Source: Calditrichaceae bacterium
Lineage (GTDB): Bacteria; Calditrichota; Calditrichia; Calditrichales; Calditrichaceae
Reading direction: 5' to 3'
NCBI GenBank assembly: GCA_016928315.1
Contig: JAFGKZ010000282.1
Span: forward strand, 1-34,679
Length of the DNA: 34,679 nt
The notes beneath the pieces were generated by a model that worked only from the letters and a program-made list of their open reading frames with translations, had not been told where the DNA came from and searched no databases. Below are positions 17,699-26,908 of this stretch, one piece after another. The position numbers and the translations under genes are program-made. The first letter of the stretch is position 1, and each line of letters opens with the position of its first letter.

Positions 17699-18966
17699 TG
17701 CTGATCCCTGCTGCAAGCCCGGTTCATTACTTGTAAAAATTGCCGGGCTTGCTTTTCTCTGTTATATCTATCAACATCCAAATATTTATAATTATTCTTT
17801 CCGAGTATCCATCTACTTAACGTTTCACAAATCTTATCTGTATTCTGTGGAGATATAACTTCTCCGGATTGTGTGGAAGCAATTAAATCAGCCGCTTCGC
17901 CATTTTCCGGCGCCAGAGCCAGAATCGGCTTTTTCAACCGCAGGTATTCATAGACCTTCCCGCCTATGGTATTTATACTATTTCGATTACGATCATCAAG
18001 AATAAAACAAAGAGCATCCATCTGATTTAATTTTTCCAGGCATTTTTTATGTGATAGATAGCCCCATAATTTGACATTATTTTTAAGCTTATATTTGGCA
18101 ATCAGTTTAGGAAGATTGATCTGTGAATCTCCAATGTGATGGAATAATATTTTTTCCCGATTCTTTTCATTTAATTTATTGATTGCCTTAAATATGTGTA
18201 ATGGCGGGTTAATATGGGAATAAAAAGTACCGGAAAAGGCAATATTAAACTTCCCGTTATTCAAAGATCCATTGGGCAAGCTTCTAAAATCATTTTCATC
18301 GAAACCATTGGGTATCACCGTCCACAACGCTGTTTCAAAATTACGAATTTTTGCTCTATAAAAATGAATTAGACTTTCATAAGCGCTCACGCCAAATTTG
18401 ATGCGTGAGATGGATTCCAGCTCAATTTTCAGATCCTTATAGTGATGGTAAGGTGTAGGATGAATTTTATAAGGATTTGTAGTCCAGGGATCACGCATAT
18501 CCAGAATAACCGGGATGGAAAGTTGATCCGTCAGCTGCGCGGCATAAACAGCCAATGAGTAGGGCGGTGCAGTAACTAGTACACAATCATAATGATTAAT
18601 ATTGATTTCATCCATCAGAACGGGATGTAGTGATTTTAGCCAGCCTTTACGGATATCTGGTATATAGAAAAAAGCGCTTAGCCAGCGCTGCAAAAAACCC
18701 GACTTATCTGGTAAGAACGATGTATAACGGGAATTGGATTGAACATTTGTGCGACTTATTGGAATTCTTATCACTTTAGTGCGATTATCAATATCTTTGA
18801 GAAATGATGCATCCTTTGGCAGGGAAACAATATCATTATCTGCGGTTAGAATGGTAAAATCCCAACCGGATTGACTAAGAAATTTGATAAGTTTAACAAT
18901 ACGCTGAACGCCGCCGCCGCCGACAGGAGGAAAATAATAGGATATAATTAAACACCGTTTAGCCAT
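17695..18966 (-). CDS. GT4-type glycosyltransferase
   Basis: 423 residues. It has the GT-B fold layout: the N-terminal half starts KRCLIISYYFPPVGGGGVQR with the Gly-rich acceptor-side loop, and the C-terminal half has IAFSGTFYSHINPP, VKLWGYLSH and GGKVYEYLRLKKPILAL with the Glu-x7-Glu-type donor-binding region typical of family 4. It likely transfers a sugar from a nucleotide-sugar to an envelope acceptor at the cytoplasmic face. The ATG at 18966 overlaps the end of the deoxynucleoside kinase gene by 19 bases, so translation is probably coupled. The 3' end contains the terminator of the opposing gene. Donor and acceptor cannot be told from sequence. Confidence 0.85.
   Translation of the reverse strand: MAKRCLIISYYFPPVGGGGVQRIVKLIKFLSQSGWDFTILTADNDIVSLPKDASFLKDIDNRTKVIRIPISRTNVQSNSRYTSFLPDKSGFLQRWLSAFFYIPDIRKGWLKSLHPVLMDEININHYDCVLVTAPPYSLAVYAAQLTDQLSIPVILDMRDPWTTNPYKIHPTPYHHYKDLKIELESISRIKFGVSAYESLIHFYRAKIRNFETALWTVIPNGFDENDFRSLPNGSLNNGKFNIAFSGTFYSHINPPLHIFKAINKLNEKNREKILFHHIGDSQINLPKLIAKYKLKNNVKLWGYLSHKKCLEKLNQMDALCFILDDRNRNSINTIGGKVYEYLRLKKPILALAPENGEAADLIASTQSGEVISPQNTDKICETLSRWILGKNNYKYLDVDRYNREKQARQFLQVMNRACSRDQH
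17713..17760 (+). terminator. Intrinsic terminator of the AgmX/PglI-type gene, inside the opposing coding sequence
   Basis: GCAAGCCCGG (17713-17722) pairs perfectly over 10 bases with CCGGGCTTGC (17743-17752), loop 20 bases, followed by TTTTCTCT. It starts 14 bases after the plus-strand stop and lies wholly inside the last codons of the minus-strand glycosyltransferase gene. Confidence 0.75.
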
Positions 18967-19598
18967 GTCTGGTTTTCCAGATCCCTTATTGAGTCATATA
19001 TTATTTTAAAATCTTTTTCATTATTTTCAAAATCACGCTGTTTCATATCAAAAGTAACGATATGAAAGTTATTTTTTTTTGCGCGTTCAATCCACAAATC
19101 ATAAGCATCGTTTAATTGTTTTAAATAAACAGGTTCAATAGTCTGTTCATACTCACGACCGCGTTTTTTAATATGTGACAACAGATGGTTAATATCCGCT
19201 TTGAGGTATACAATCAAATCCGGTTTGCGAAGATATTCCACCATTGTCGCAAATAATTCCTGGTAATTTTCATAATCGCGATTATTCATATTGCCTTGTT
19301 CGTGAAGAGTATAGGCAAAAATTTCCACATCTTCATAAATACTACGATCCTGAATACACGAATCCGGCCAATTCGTAATTTCTTTTTGACTTTTAAATCG
19401 ATGGGACAGAAAAAACACCTGTAAATGAAAACTCCATCGTTTCATGTCGCCATAAAAGTCAGATAAATAGGGATTATCAATGACCTTTTCATAATAGGCT
19501 TTCCAGCCGAATTTTTCGCTGAGCATTCGGGTTAATGTAGTTTTACCAACTCCAATATTTCCGGCAATTGCTACATAAAGTTTTCTTTTTTCCACCAA
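18948..19598 (-). CDS. Deoxynucleoside kinase (dNK family)
   Basis: 216 residues. P-loop GNIGVGKTT at 13-21, a QDRSIYED stretch matching the family's DRS motif, and the lid KRGREYE are all present; length is normal for bacterial deoxyadenosine/deoxyguanosine kinases. The enzyme phosphorylates deoxynucleosides with ATP in the salvage pathway; which base it prefers is not visible. It starts at TTG 19598 (AGAAGG 7 bases upstream) or GTG 19595; the ribosome-site spacing slightly favours TTG. It lies 172 bases after the TonB-C fusion gene and may have its own promoter at 19643. Confidence 0.9.
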   Translation of the reverse strand: MVEKRKLYVAIAGNIGVGKTTLTRMLSEKFGWKAYYEKVIDNPYLSDFYGDMKRWSFHLQVFFLSHRFKSQKEITNWPDSCIQDRSIYEDVEIFAYTLHEQGNMNNRDYENYQELFATMVEYLRKPDLIVYLKADINHLLSHIKKRGREYEQTIEPVYLKQLNDAYDLWIERAKKNNFHIVTFDMKQRDFENNEKDFKIIYDSIRDLENQTWLNGV

Positions 19599-19642
19599 TT
19601 CTTCACCTTCTGGAATAAAATATCACATTTCACATTCAATAC

Positions 19643-19648
19643 ATTATA
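19643..19648 (-). promoter_or_regulatory. Candidate internal promoter (-10 box) for the kinase-glycosyltransferase pair
   Basis: A perfect TATAAT on the minus strand lies 45 bases before the kinase start, in a spacer of 172 bases. The -35 region is poor (TGGTTT-like). It may let the last two genes be expressed apart from the chemosensory genes. Confidence 0.35.
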
Positions 19649-19770
19649 GCATCATAAGAATTTAAAACCACACCATATAGGAAGTAATTTATTGAATCAT
19701 TTAACTATAATGCAAATGAATGGTCTTATTAACACCAATCTGAGGGAGAATACTTGATGGGGCAGGATTC

Positions 19771-21402
19771 TTAAAATTTGAACAGCAGTAAAGTCTGGAA
19801 TTTAACTGATCGGCCGTTAATTTTACCGGGTTTAAATACAAATTTCTTAGCAGCTTCTTCAGAAATTTTATCATAATGTTCATTAATTCCCCGAAGCGCT
19901 TTGGCATTTTCAACGCGTCCGTTTTTATCAACAATAACGCGCACATATACCTGGCCATGCATAACTGACCGGGAACCACTGACAACCGGCGCAACTTGTT
20001 TAACAATTTCTTTCTTTTCGTCAAGAAAACCGTCGAAGAAAATCTGATCATAGTTAATTTCAGGTTCGGCCGGCTCTTTAACTTTTTCTTCAGGTTTACT
20101 TACTACCGTATTTTCAGTTATTTTTTTATCATTGGAAGCAGGCAGCGGCGTATCTCCGCCTGCAGGCGTCGCAGAGGCATTCCCGTTTTCAGCAGGTTGA
20201 CTTGCAGTTTTATTGCCGGCGCTTTCTTCTTCACTTGTTGGATTTTGCTGGTTTGCCGGAGTCGTGGATGCCAGCGCCGTAGATTGATCTTCTACAGGTT
20301 TTAGCGGCAGAGAAGTCGGGTTAATTGTATTAGTATTATTTGTTCGCCGATTTGTGGCTGGACCCGTGTTAGCCGCCATTTCTTGTGGCGAGGTGTCTGT
20401 ATTCTGGGCGATTGGTTCACTTTGTGTTTGAACCTGAGTGGTTGATCCCGAGCTACTGCTTGCAGCCGGTTCACTTGACGCATATAAATTGCCCAGAATC
20501 CGATTAACTGCATTTCTTTGCGAACCTAACACCGGTTGAAAATCGACAATGCCGTATTTTGATTCATCAATTGAATCGTATATTTGATTATTTATTTCAT
20601 TTGTAGTGGTAGTACCCCACGAATTATTTTCCGCCATTATGGGTTCACTGGAATGATTGTGGAAATCATACTCAACATTATTTATGATTGTATTTTGTCC
20701 AATATTGTAATCAGCGCCTTTTTCAAGCGAACCTAAATTCGGCCTTGATTTACCAAAGACAATTATTCCAATTTGATTCAGCGCGATCATATTTTCAGAT
20801 AAAAACGGGTTTGCGTTAAGCCGGCAAACAATACCAGCATAACCATTTTCTGAAATTACATTAGCAATCAATTTGGGATTAGCCTTTATTTCAATGGTCA
20901 GACCAGAATTGTAATTATAACGAATTTGTGAATTTGTTATCTGCGGATTGGATTTTTTTATAGTGATCCCGTCATAGGCGTATTCTACAATAGCGTATTC
21001 AATTTCTGAACCCTGTCTGGAACTGGCAATCTGAATGCCATACCAGTCACCCATTCTTGGTGATTGTGCGGATGATGTAAAAACGATCTTGTTATTTGCT
21101 GTACCTTTTGCCAAAAGCACGCCTTTTACAATAAGCTCACATCGGGTTGGATCTTCCCCGGACTTTTTATTGTCAGTATGCGCTTCAAACACTATTTTTG
21201 TACCCTGCTCAATAATCAAAATACCGCTCGGAGCAACAACAACATCAGCCGTAATTCTAATTTCACCCGACCAGCTTACAGTTTGATTTATGGTTTGTCC
21301 GTCAATCGTACGTGTCTGAGCAAACAGAGTATATGATAAAAGTAAACTTAGTATTAATATCGCTTGAATTAAAAATTTGGGATACATATATGAATTTTTC
21401 AT
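19771..21402 (-). CDS. Secreted right-handed beta-helix protein fused to a TonB C-terminal domain
   Basis: 543 residues, ATG at 21402 with AGAGAA upstream. Signal peptide at 1-29 (hydrophobic IQAILILSLLLSYTLFAQ). Residues about 30-300 are a parallel beta-helix of the Pel/PbH1 type, with stacked turns such as NPQITNSQIRYNYNSGLTI and NPFLSENMIALNQIGIIVF, and a GDWYGIQI entry typical of secreted helices. Residues about 300-445 are a disordered Ser/Thr/Pro/Glu linker. Residues about 449-543 are a TonB_C domain (VRVIVDKNGRVENAKALRG, AAKKFVFKPG, LLLFKF). In normal TonB the N-terminus anchors in the inner membrane next to ExbBD; here it is a periplasmic-type fold. It may bridge carbohydrate or peptidoglycan and an outer-membrane partner. 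It follows cheA by 69 bases in the same direction. Confidence 0.85.
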   Translation of the reverse strand: MKNSYMYPKFLIQAILILSLLLSYTLFAQTRTIDGQTINQTVSWSGEIRITADVVVAPSGILIIEQGTKIVFEAHTDNKKSGEDPTRCELIVKGVLLAKGTANNKIVFTSSAQSPRMGDWYGIQIASSRQGSEIEYAIVEYAYDGITIKKSNPQITNSQIRYNYNSGLTIEIKANPKLIANVISENGYAGIVCRLNANPFLSENMIALNQIGIIVFGKSRPNLGSLEKGADYNIGQNTIINNVEYDFHNHSSEPIMAENNSWGTTTTNEINNQIYDSIDESKYGIVDFQPVLGSQRNAVNRILGNLYASSEPAASSSSGSTTQVQTQSEPIAQNTDTSPQEMAANTGPATNRRTNNTNTINPTSLPLKPVEDQSTALASTTPANQQNPTSEEESAGNKTASQPAENGNASATPAGGDTPLPASNDKKITENTVVSKPEEKVKEPAEPEINYDQIFFDGFLDEKKEIVKQVAPVVSGSRSVMHGQVYVRVIVDKNGRVENAKALRGINEHYDKISEEAAKKFVFKPGKINGRSVKFQTLLLFKF

Positions 21403-21471
21403 TATGATTTTCTCTAAGTCCTTAATGCCATATATCGGAATATATTAAAAAACCATTAATATAATCGAAAC

Positions 21472-24400
21472 TCACTGGTTAATCTCAATGAATTGGCCTA
21501 ATACATTCAAAAGATCATTTTCTTTGAATGGCTTCATAATAAATGCGTTGGCGCCAATATCCATTGCTTTATCACGATAATCTTTACCGGTTTTACCGGA
21601 CAGGATTACGATGGGCAGTTCATTGTACTGTTCTTCATCGCGGATGGATTCAATTAATTGAAATCCAGTCATTTTAGGCATTTCCAAATCAGTGATTACA
21701 ATATCAATATCACCTTTATTAAGCCGTTTAAGCGCACTGGATCCATCACTGGATTTAAAAGTTGAAAATCCCTTTTTCTCCAGTACGGAACTTACAAAAT
21801 TTCTTACGCTTATGGAATCATCAACAACCAGCACTTTAGGTTTTCTGTTGGTGATTTTCTTTTTTTCGATCTTTTTTCGCGCCGGAACAGGCGGTTTGGC
21901 TTCGGCTGTTTCTTTTTCAATTTTTCTGGTTTTTTCTTCAATAGCTTTTTGAGGCGATTGCAGGGATGCTTTATCCGATAACCTGCCGAAATATTGAGAT
22001 TCAACCAATCGGACAATCGCTGCATAATCCAGAATAAGCGCAACTTCGCCATTGCCCAATATAGTTCCACCGGCAATATAATCAACATTCTGTAAATGAT
22101 CGCCCAACGATTTAATTACAATTTCCTGGCGGCCTATAATTTCTCCAACACCCAGCGCAATACTAACACCGGCATCGTGAAGCACTAATGCAGACTTTAA
22201 TTCTTCCGTATCATCTTTTGAGCCATCAAATTTCAATATATCTGTGATGGCAATAAACGGAAGTAACTTGCCGCGGACTTTTAAGTATTTACGTTCATCA
22301 TCCACCAAGACTTCATCCATTTTAAACTGACTGGATTCCTGAACAGCAATTACGGGTATTGCGATATTCTGATTCTGTACTTTAACCATCAAGGCCTGCG
22401 CAATAACCAGTGTTAAAGGCACACGAATACTGAATGTTGTACCCATATTCTGTTCGGTTTTAACCCTGATTATACCTTTAAGTTTTTGTATCTGATTATA
22501 AACGACATTCAATCCCAGACCGCGACCGGACACATCGGAAGTTTTTTCACGCGTGGAAAATTCCGGTAAAAAGATAAAATCGAGTATCTCTGCTTCGCTT
22601 AATTTTTCAACAGCTGTCTTTGTGGTAATCTTATTCTTAACAACTTTTGCTTTCACTTTTTCCAGATCAATGCCACGTCCGTCATCAATAATATCAATTA
22701 CAATCTGGTTTTTATCCTGACTGGCTCTTAAGCGGATCGTTCCCTTTTTATCCTTATTTGCATCGGCACGTTCTTTAGGCGATTCTATACCATGATCCAC
22801 TGCATTCCGGATAATATGTAAAATAGGATCCGTTAACGATTCAACCAATGCTCTATCCAGTTCAGCCTCATTATCCTCAATAATCAGTTCGATTTGTTTA
22901 TTCTGCTCATGAGCGATATCGCGCACTAACCGCGGATATCGATTAAATAGCTGCTCAATAGGAACCATGCGCGCTTTTAAAATATCACTATGTAATTCTT
23001 TACTTAAATTTGATATTCGGTTTATATTTTTTTCAAAGCCCTGTGATAGTTTATTTAATCGCGAATTAACTGCGTTAATCTTGCGGGAAATTTCCTTAAA
23101 ATTTAAAGAAACATTTTGCCAATTACTGTCTTTACCGAGATTATCGATACCCAATTTTTCGCCTGTATCATCAAAATCTTTTTGAGCATCATCATACGTA
23201 TCTTTTTCCACAACCTCTTCTAACAGGTTCTCAGCCTGATATAATTGTTTTTTACCAATTTCAACGTCCGATACAATTTTTTTCAAATCTTCATAATAAG
23301 TAACCAACTCCGTACGGTTAACGAGCAACTCTGTGGCCATATTGACTAATTTGTCAAGATATGATGTACTGATTCGAATAATGTTTTCATCATCCTTTAT
23401 TTTCACAGCAGAAGATTTTTTTGAAGCTGATTTTGCATCAGAAATCATTTTAGTATCTGTGCTCAAATCAAAATTTTGATATAAAAACATTTTATTGTCA
23501 ATTTCTGCCATCTTCGATGTAAAGTGAATTGTCTTCTCATCCCCGCCGGATTTATGGGTATCTAGGACCTCGGAAATAAGATCAAGCGCCGAAAATACCG
23601 GATTTAGCATTTGTTGTTTAAGTTCAGTATTTTGTTGTTTATAAACGTCAAAATAATCTTCCAGCTTATGGGCTAAGTCGCCAATATTATCAAAATGAGC
23701 CATCTTGGCGCTGCCCTTAAGTGTATGCAAATTACGCAGTAAATTGGTTAGAATTGGTTCGCTTTCAGGAATTTTTTCCAATTCCAGCATATCGGCATTC
23801 AATTTCTCAAGCAAATCAGCTGCTTCTCCCAAAAATATTAAAGATATATCAACCTTGGGTTCTTCTCCAGATTCTTCAACTTTATCGGTTTCTTCCTCAA
23901 TAATTTCTGATTCACTGGTTTCAGCAACATCCAGCTCATGGATGACCTGAGAAATTTCAGCAGTGTTTACTATCTCACCTTTGCTTAATTTTTCAATTAA
24001 TTCTATCGCCTGCGTAACACGTTCCTGAATTTGGGCAGAATCAGTAACTTTTTTCTTTTTGATCGCGTCAGTCAGTGATTCCAGGCCGTCCGCAATTTGT
24101 CCGATTTCTCTAAACCCTAACATTTTTGCAGCCTGCTTAAGTGAATGAGCGGCGTAATCCAATTGATCCAACGCCTTCGCATTCGTCGGCTTTTCTTTTA
24201 ATGTGGTATTTGAATCTTTTATAAGCGCAATAAACTCTTCAGCTTCTTCCTGAAAAATATTAAGCATATCTTCATCGGATTCATCATCAGCAAATAATGG
24301 TTTTTCGTGGATCGTTTCAGTTTCTTTTATTTCTTCATCTGTTTCGGTTTTTTCTGCAACCACATCGTCAATCACAATATTATCAAGAATATTACGGATG

Positions 24401-26892
24401 GCATCAATGGATGCCGTTGCATCTTTCTGTTCATTTGTGATTAGTTCTTCTAAATCATCAATACCGTTTGATAAGCTGTCATTCAATTTGCTTGGTATAT
24501 CAATAGATGATTTACCAAAAATTTCTGCCGCCTCTTCTATGGTAACGGCCATATCACTAATTGATGTCTTATTTAACAGATGGGCTGAAGAACGAATCGC
24601 GTGCATCGCTGTTTCAATTTCATTAAGTAAATCGCGATCCTCTGGATTTTTCTGTAAGCTGGATAATGCTTTTTTAGCATCTTTTAAATATTGCCGGCAT
24701 TCAGAGACGAAAATTTTTTCGACATCTTCCTCAGCTTCTTCTTCAAAAATCTCTTCCGGCTGAACCATATCGGCTGCTGGTTCATCTGCTGTATATTCTT
24801 CTGTGTCCTCAAGCGGAATATTTATTACATCCTCAAGAACGGCCAATATATCATCGCAAGCGCCCGATTTACCTCTGTTCTCAATACGTTCCAGTAGTAG
24901 TTCAAATGAATTATCAAGCTCATCAATAGTCTCAGTCGAAATTTGAGCCTTGCTTTCAGAATCAAATAAATCGGAATAATAAGTTAATATAGGTAAATAG
25001 TTTTTGTATTTTGTTATCTGGCAGTTATCAATAAAGTTCGAAAAGAAGTCCTGAAATAATGCAATGCTTTCTTCATCTTTGTTGATCAGGGCATTTTCTA
25101 ACCGCCCTTTGATTTTATGCCAGTGCCCACCTATGGAATCGACAAGCGCTTTGGCAATTTTATCGTCATCTTCAAATGAATAGACGTCTTCACCTCTTAT
25201 CTGTCTGATTTCTTCCAGTAAGTCTTGCAGTACAGTAAAATTTGGGGATGCATTAATCTGGGCGTATATTTCAGTCCACATATTATCAATAATATTGCCG
25301 CATTTTTTCTTATCTTCATTCTTTAACTCATCACGGCGTTTGTAGGCTTCACGCAGGGAATCACCTACTTCTTTATCAAATACCGGTAAAGCAATTTTTG
25401 TAGCGCCCATCAACTGATCAATTGTATCCAAAACCCAATCAAGCTGCAATCTTCCTTTGAATGATGCATATACTTTTTGATAAACTTCTACCAGTATAGG
25501 ATAAATTCTGTCTTTATCTGAAAATGCAATCAGTTCTTCGCCAAAGGATTTATCAAATACAGTTTCTTCCGGTTCAATGATTGTTTCTTCTTTAGTAACA
25601 GCCTCTTTAAGCGCTGCCGGTTTGGTCTTTGTTAATGAATTGCTTAATGTGTTGCAGAATTGCTCAATTTGATCACGCTGCTCTTCTTCTGATAAAGCGG
25701 ATCCTGCCCGGTAATTTTCAATTTTAGACATTTCCATGAAAATATCATCAAAAGCAGAATAGCTTTCTTCACCAATATAATTTTTACTCTTTTTAGCTTC
25801 CTTCAATGTAGAAATCAATGATACACAAAAATGTTCAATACCATTGTATCCATGAATCATACTAATTTCTTTTAATGCCTGAAATTCCTCAAGTATTTTG
25901 TTTATAATGGTCAAACTGGGGGCAGATTTATTTTCATCCAAAAGTGTTTTAACCTGATCTAAATGGACTGTGATTTCAGATTTAAAATAGTCGTGCAATA
26001 AATCATCTATAGTTTGTCCTGAGGCGCCGGATTCAGGAGCAACTTCTGCTTTTTGTTCAGTTCTAATCGTCTGTTTGGGAGTTTCTAAACCGGCTGCAAT
26101 CTTTTGGGCTTTTTTCTTTGGTATTGACTTTGTCGATATAATCTGTAAAAATAAATCCTGTTCTTTTGTTTCAAGATTGCGCAAGGCTTTTATACAATTA
26201 TCCATGTTAGCATTCAGCGATTTCATTAAATCTTCCGCCGGCACCGTAGCGATATCCATGACTTGTACAGCATTTGCCAGCGCGCTGACAGCAGGATTAT
26301 ATTCATCCAAATCGATTTGATCTACGGTACTATTGAAATCATTAAACAGGGATATTAACTCCGTGTAAGGCTGTTTTTTATCATTAAGACCGGCTGTTTT
26401 GAGGGCTATATGATATTGTCTATCGAATTCTGCCCGGTAAAATTCTTTAAATGTTAATAACTTTTCCGCGGCGATGTCTTCCATTTTTGCTTTATCTTTT
26501 TTACCGACGGCACCACTTTTTTCGCGGAATAAATCTAAAGCAGACTCTAACGCCTGAATGCTATCGGCATCTTCAACCATTAATTGGTAGAGATTAACAA
26601 AGTCATCAGCCAGATCTGCTACGCTGGAATAAACCGAGTACGGTGATAAATCTTGAATTCGATCTACCATATCAAACAGAAAGATAGCGAATTCGCTGGT
26701 TCCCTGATACCTGGCCAGTTTTTCCAATCCATCAATAATATTATCTTCTGCAAGTAAATGATTGCTCAATTCTTTAAGCGTCGAGTAGCTTTCATCCGGA
26801 ATACTACCGGCGCCCTTGGCAAGGGTGTTTTTAAAAAATTCAATCACATAAAATTCAGTAAAAGATAAATCTTTTAATTTATCAATCATCAT
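21472..26892 (-). CDS. cheA: Giant hybrid CheA histidine kinase with multiple Hpt domains and C-terminal receiver
   Basis: 1806 residues. I use the ATG at 26892 (GGAG 7 bases upstream, 16 bases past the receptor gene stop). Order: about 300 unrecognised helical residues; a degenerate Hpt-like bundle near 310-390 with Gln at the His site (EFQALKEISM); another alpha-helical stretch; Hpt with His764 (MHAIRSSAH); Hpt with His916 (AHSLKQAA); canonical Hpt with His1056 (LHTLKGSA); dimerisation helices; HATPase (N box IIRNAVDHG near 1366, DDGRGID near 1404, SGRGLGL near 1454); CheW-like domain about 1506-1640; receiver about 1685-1806 (VVDDS, phospho-Asp in TDLEMP, Lys in MKPF). It resembles ChpA/PilL of twitching-type systems rather than flagellar CheA. 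Phosphate can pass among Hpts and the own receiver. Partners: the CheW, receptor and response regulator just upstream. Confidence 0.93.
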   Translation of the reverse strand: MMIDKLKDLSFTEFYVIEFFKNTLAKGAGSIPDESYSTLKELSNHLLAEDNIIDGLEKLARYQGTSEFAIFLFDMVDRIQDLSPYSVYSSVADLADDFVNLYQLMVEDADSIQALESALDLFREKSGAVGKKDKAKMEDIAAEKLLTFKEFYRAEFDRQYHIALKTAGLNDKKQPYTELISLFNDFNSTVDQIDLDEYNPAVSALANAVQVMDIATVPAEDLMKSLNANMDNCIKALRNLETKEQDLFLQIISTKSIPKKKAQKIAAGLETPKQTIRTEQKAEVAPESGASGQTIDDLLHDYFKSEITVHLDQVKTLLDENKSAPSLTIINKILEEFQALKEISMIHGYNGIEHFCVSLISTLKEAKKSKNYIGEESYSAFDDIFMEMSKIENYRAGSALSEEEQRDQIEQFCNTLSNSLTKTKPAALKEAVTKEETIIEPEETVFDKSFGEELIAFSDKDRIYPILVEVYQKVYASFKGRLQLDWVLDTIDQLMGATKIALPVFDKEVGDSLREAYKRRDELKNEDKKKCGNIIDNMWTEIYAQINASPNFTVLQDLLEEIRQIRGEDVYSFEDDDKIAKALVDSIGGHWHKIKGRLENALINKDEESIALFQDFFSNFIDNCQITKYKNYLPILTYYSDLFDSESKAQISTETIDELDNSFELLLERIENRGKSGACDDILAVLEDVINIPLEDTEEYTADEPAADMVQPEEIFEEEAEEDVEKIFVSECRQYLKDAKKALSSLQKNPEDRDLLNEIETAMHAIRSSAHLLNKTSISDMAVTIEEAAEIFGKSSIDIPSKLNDSLSNGIDDLEELITNEQKDATASIDAIRNILDNIVIDDVVAEKTETDEEIKETETIHEKPLFADDESDEDMLNIFQEEAEEFIALIKDSNTTLKEKPTNAKALDQLDYAAHSLKQAAKMLGFREIGQIADGLESLTDAIKKKKVTDSAQIQERVTQAIELIEKLSKGEIVNTAEISQVIHELDVAETSESEIIEEETDKVEESGEEPKVDISLIFLGEAADLLEKLNADMLELEKIPESEPILTNLLRNLHTLKGSAKMAHFDNIGDLAHKLEDYFDVYKQQNTELKQQMLNPVFSALDLISEVLDTHKSGGDEKTIHFTSKMAEIDNKMFLYQNFDLSTDTKMISDAKSASKKSSAVKIKDDENIIRISTSYLDKLVNMATELLVNRTELVTYYEDLKKIVSDVEIGKKQLYQAENLLEEVVEKDTYDDAQKDFDDTGEKLGIDNLGKDSNWQNVSLNFKEISRKINAVNSRLNKLSQGFEKNINRISNLSKELHSDILKARMVPIEQLFNRYPRLVRDIAHEQNKQIELIIEDNEAELDRALVESLTDPILHIIRNAVDHGIESPKERADANKDKKGTIRLRASQDKNQIVIDIIDDGRGIDLEKVKAKVVKNKITTKTAVEKLSEAEILDFIFLPEFSTREKTSDVSGRGLGLNVVYNQIQKLKGIIRVKTEQNMGTTFSIRVPLTLVIAQALMVKVQNQNIAIPVIAVQESSQFKMDEVLVDDERKYLKVRGKLLPFIAITDILKFDGSKDDTEELKSALVLHDAGVSIALGVGEIIGRQEIVIKSLGDHLQNVDYIAGGTILGNGEVALILDYAAIVRLVESQYFGRLSDKASLQSPQKAIEEKTRKIEKETAEAKPPVPARKKIEKKKITNRKPKVLVVDDSISVRNFVSSVLEKKGFSTFKSSDGSSALKRLNKGDIDIVITDLEMPKMTGFQLIESIRDEEQYNELPIVILSGKTGKDYRDKAMDIGANAFIMKPFKENDLLNVLGQFIEINQ

Positions 26893-26908
26893 TTTCTTGC
26901 TCCAAATC

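Noticed and set aside
19701-20051. Minus-strand frame overlapping the TonB-C domain
   Set aside because: Out of frame with a strong domain match and made of basic low-information sequence.
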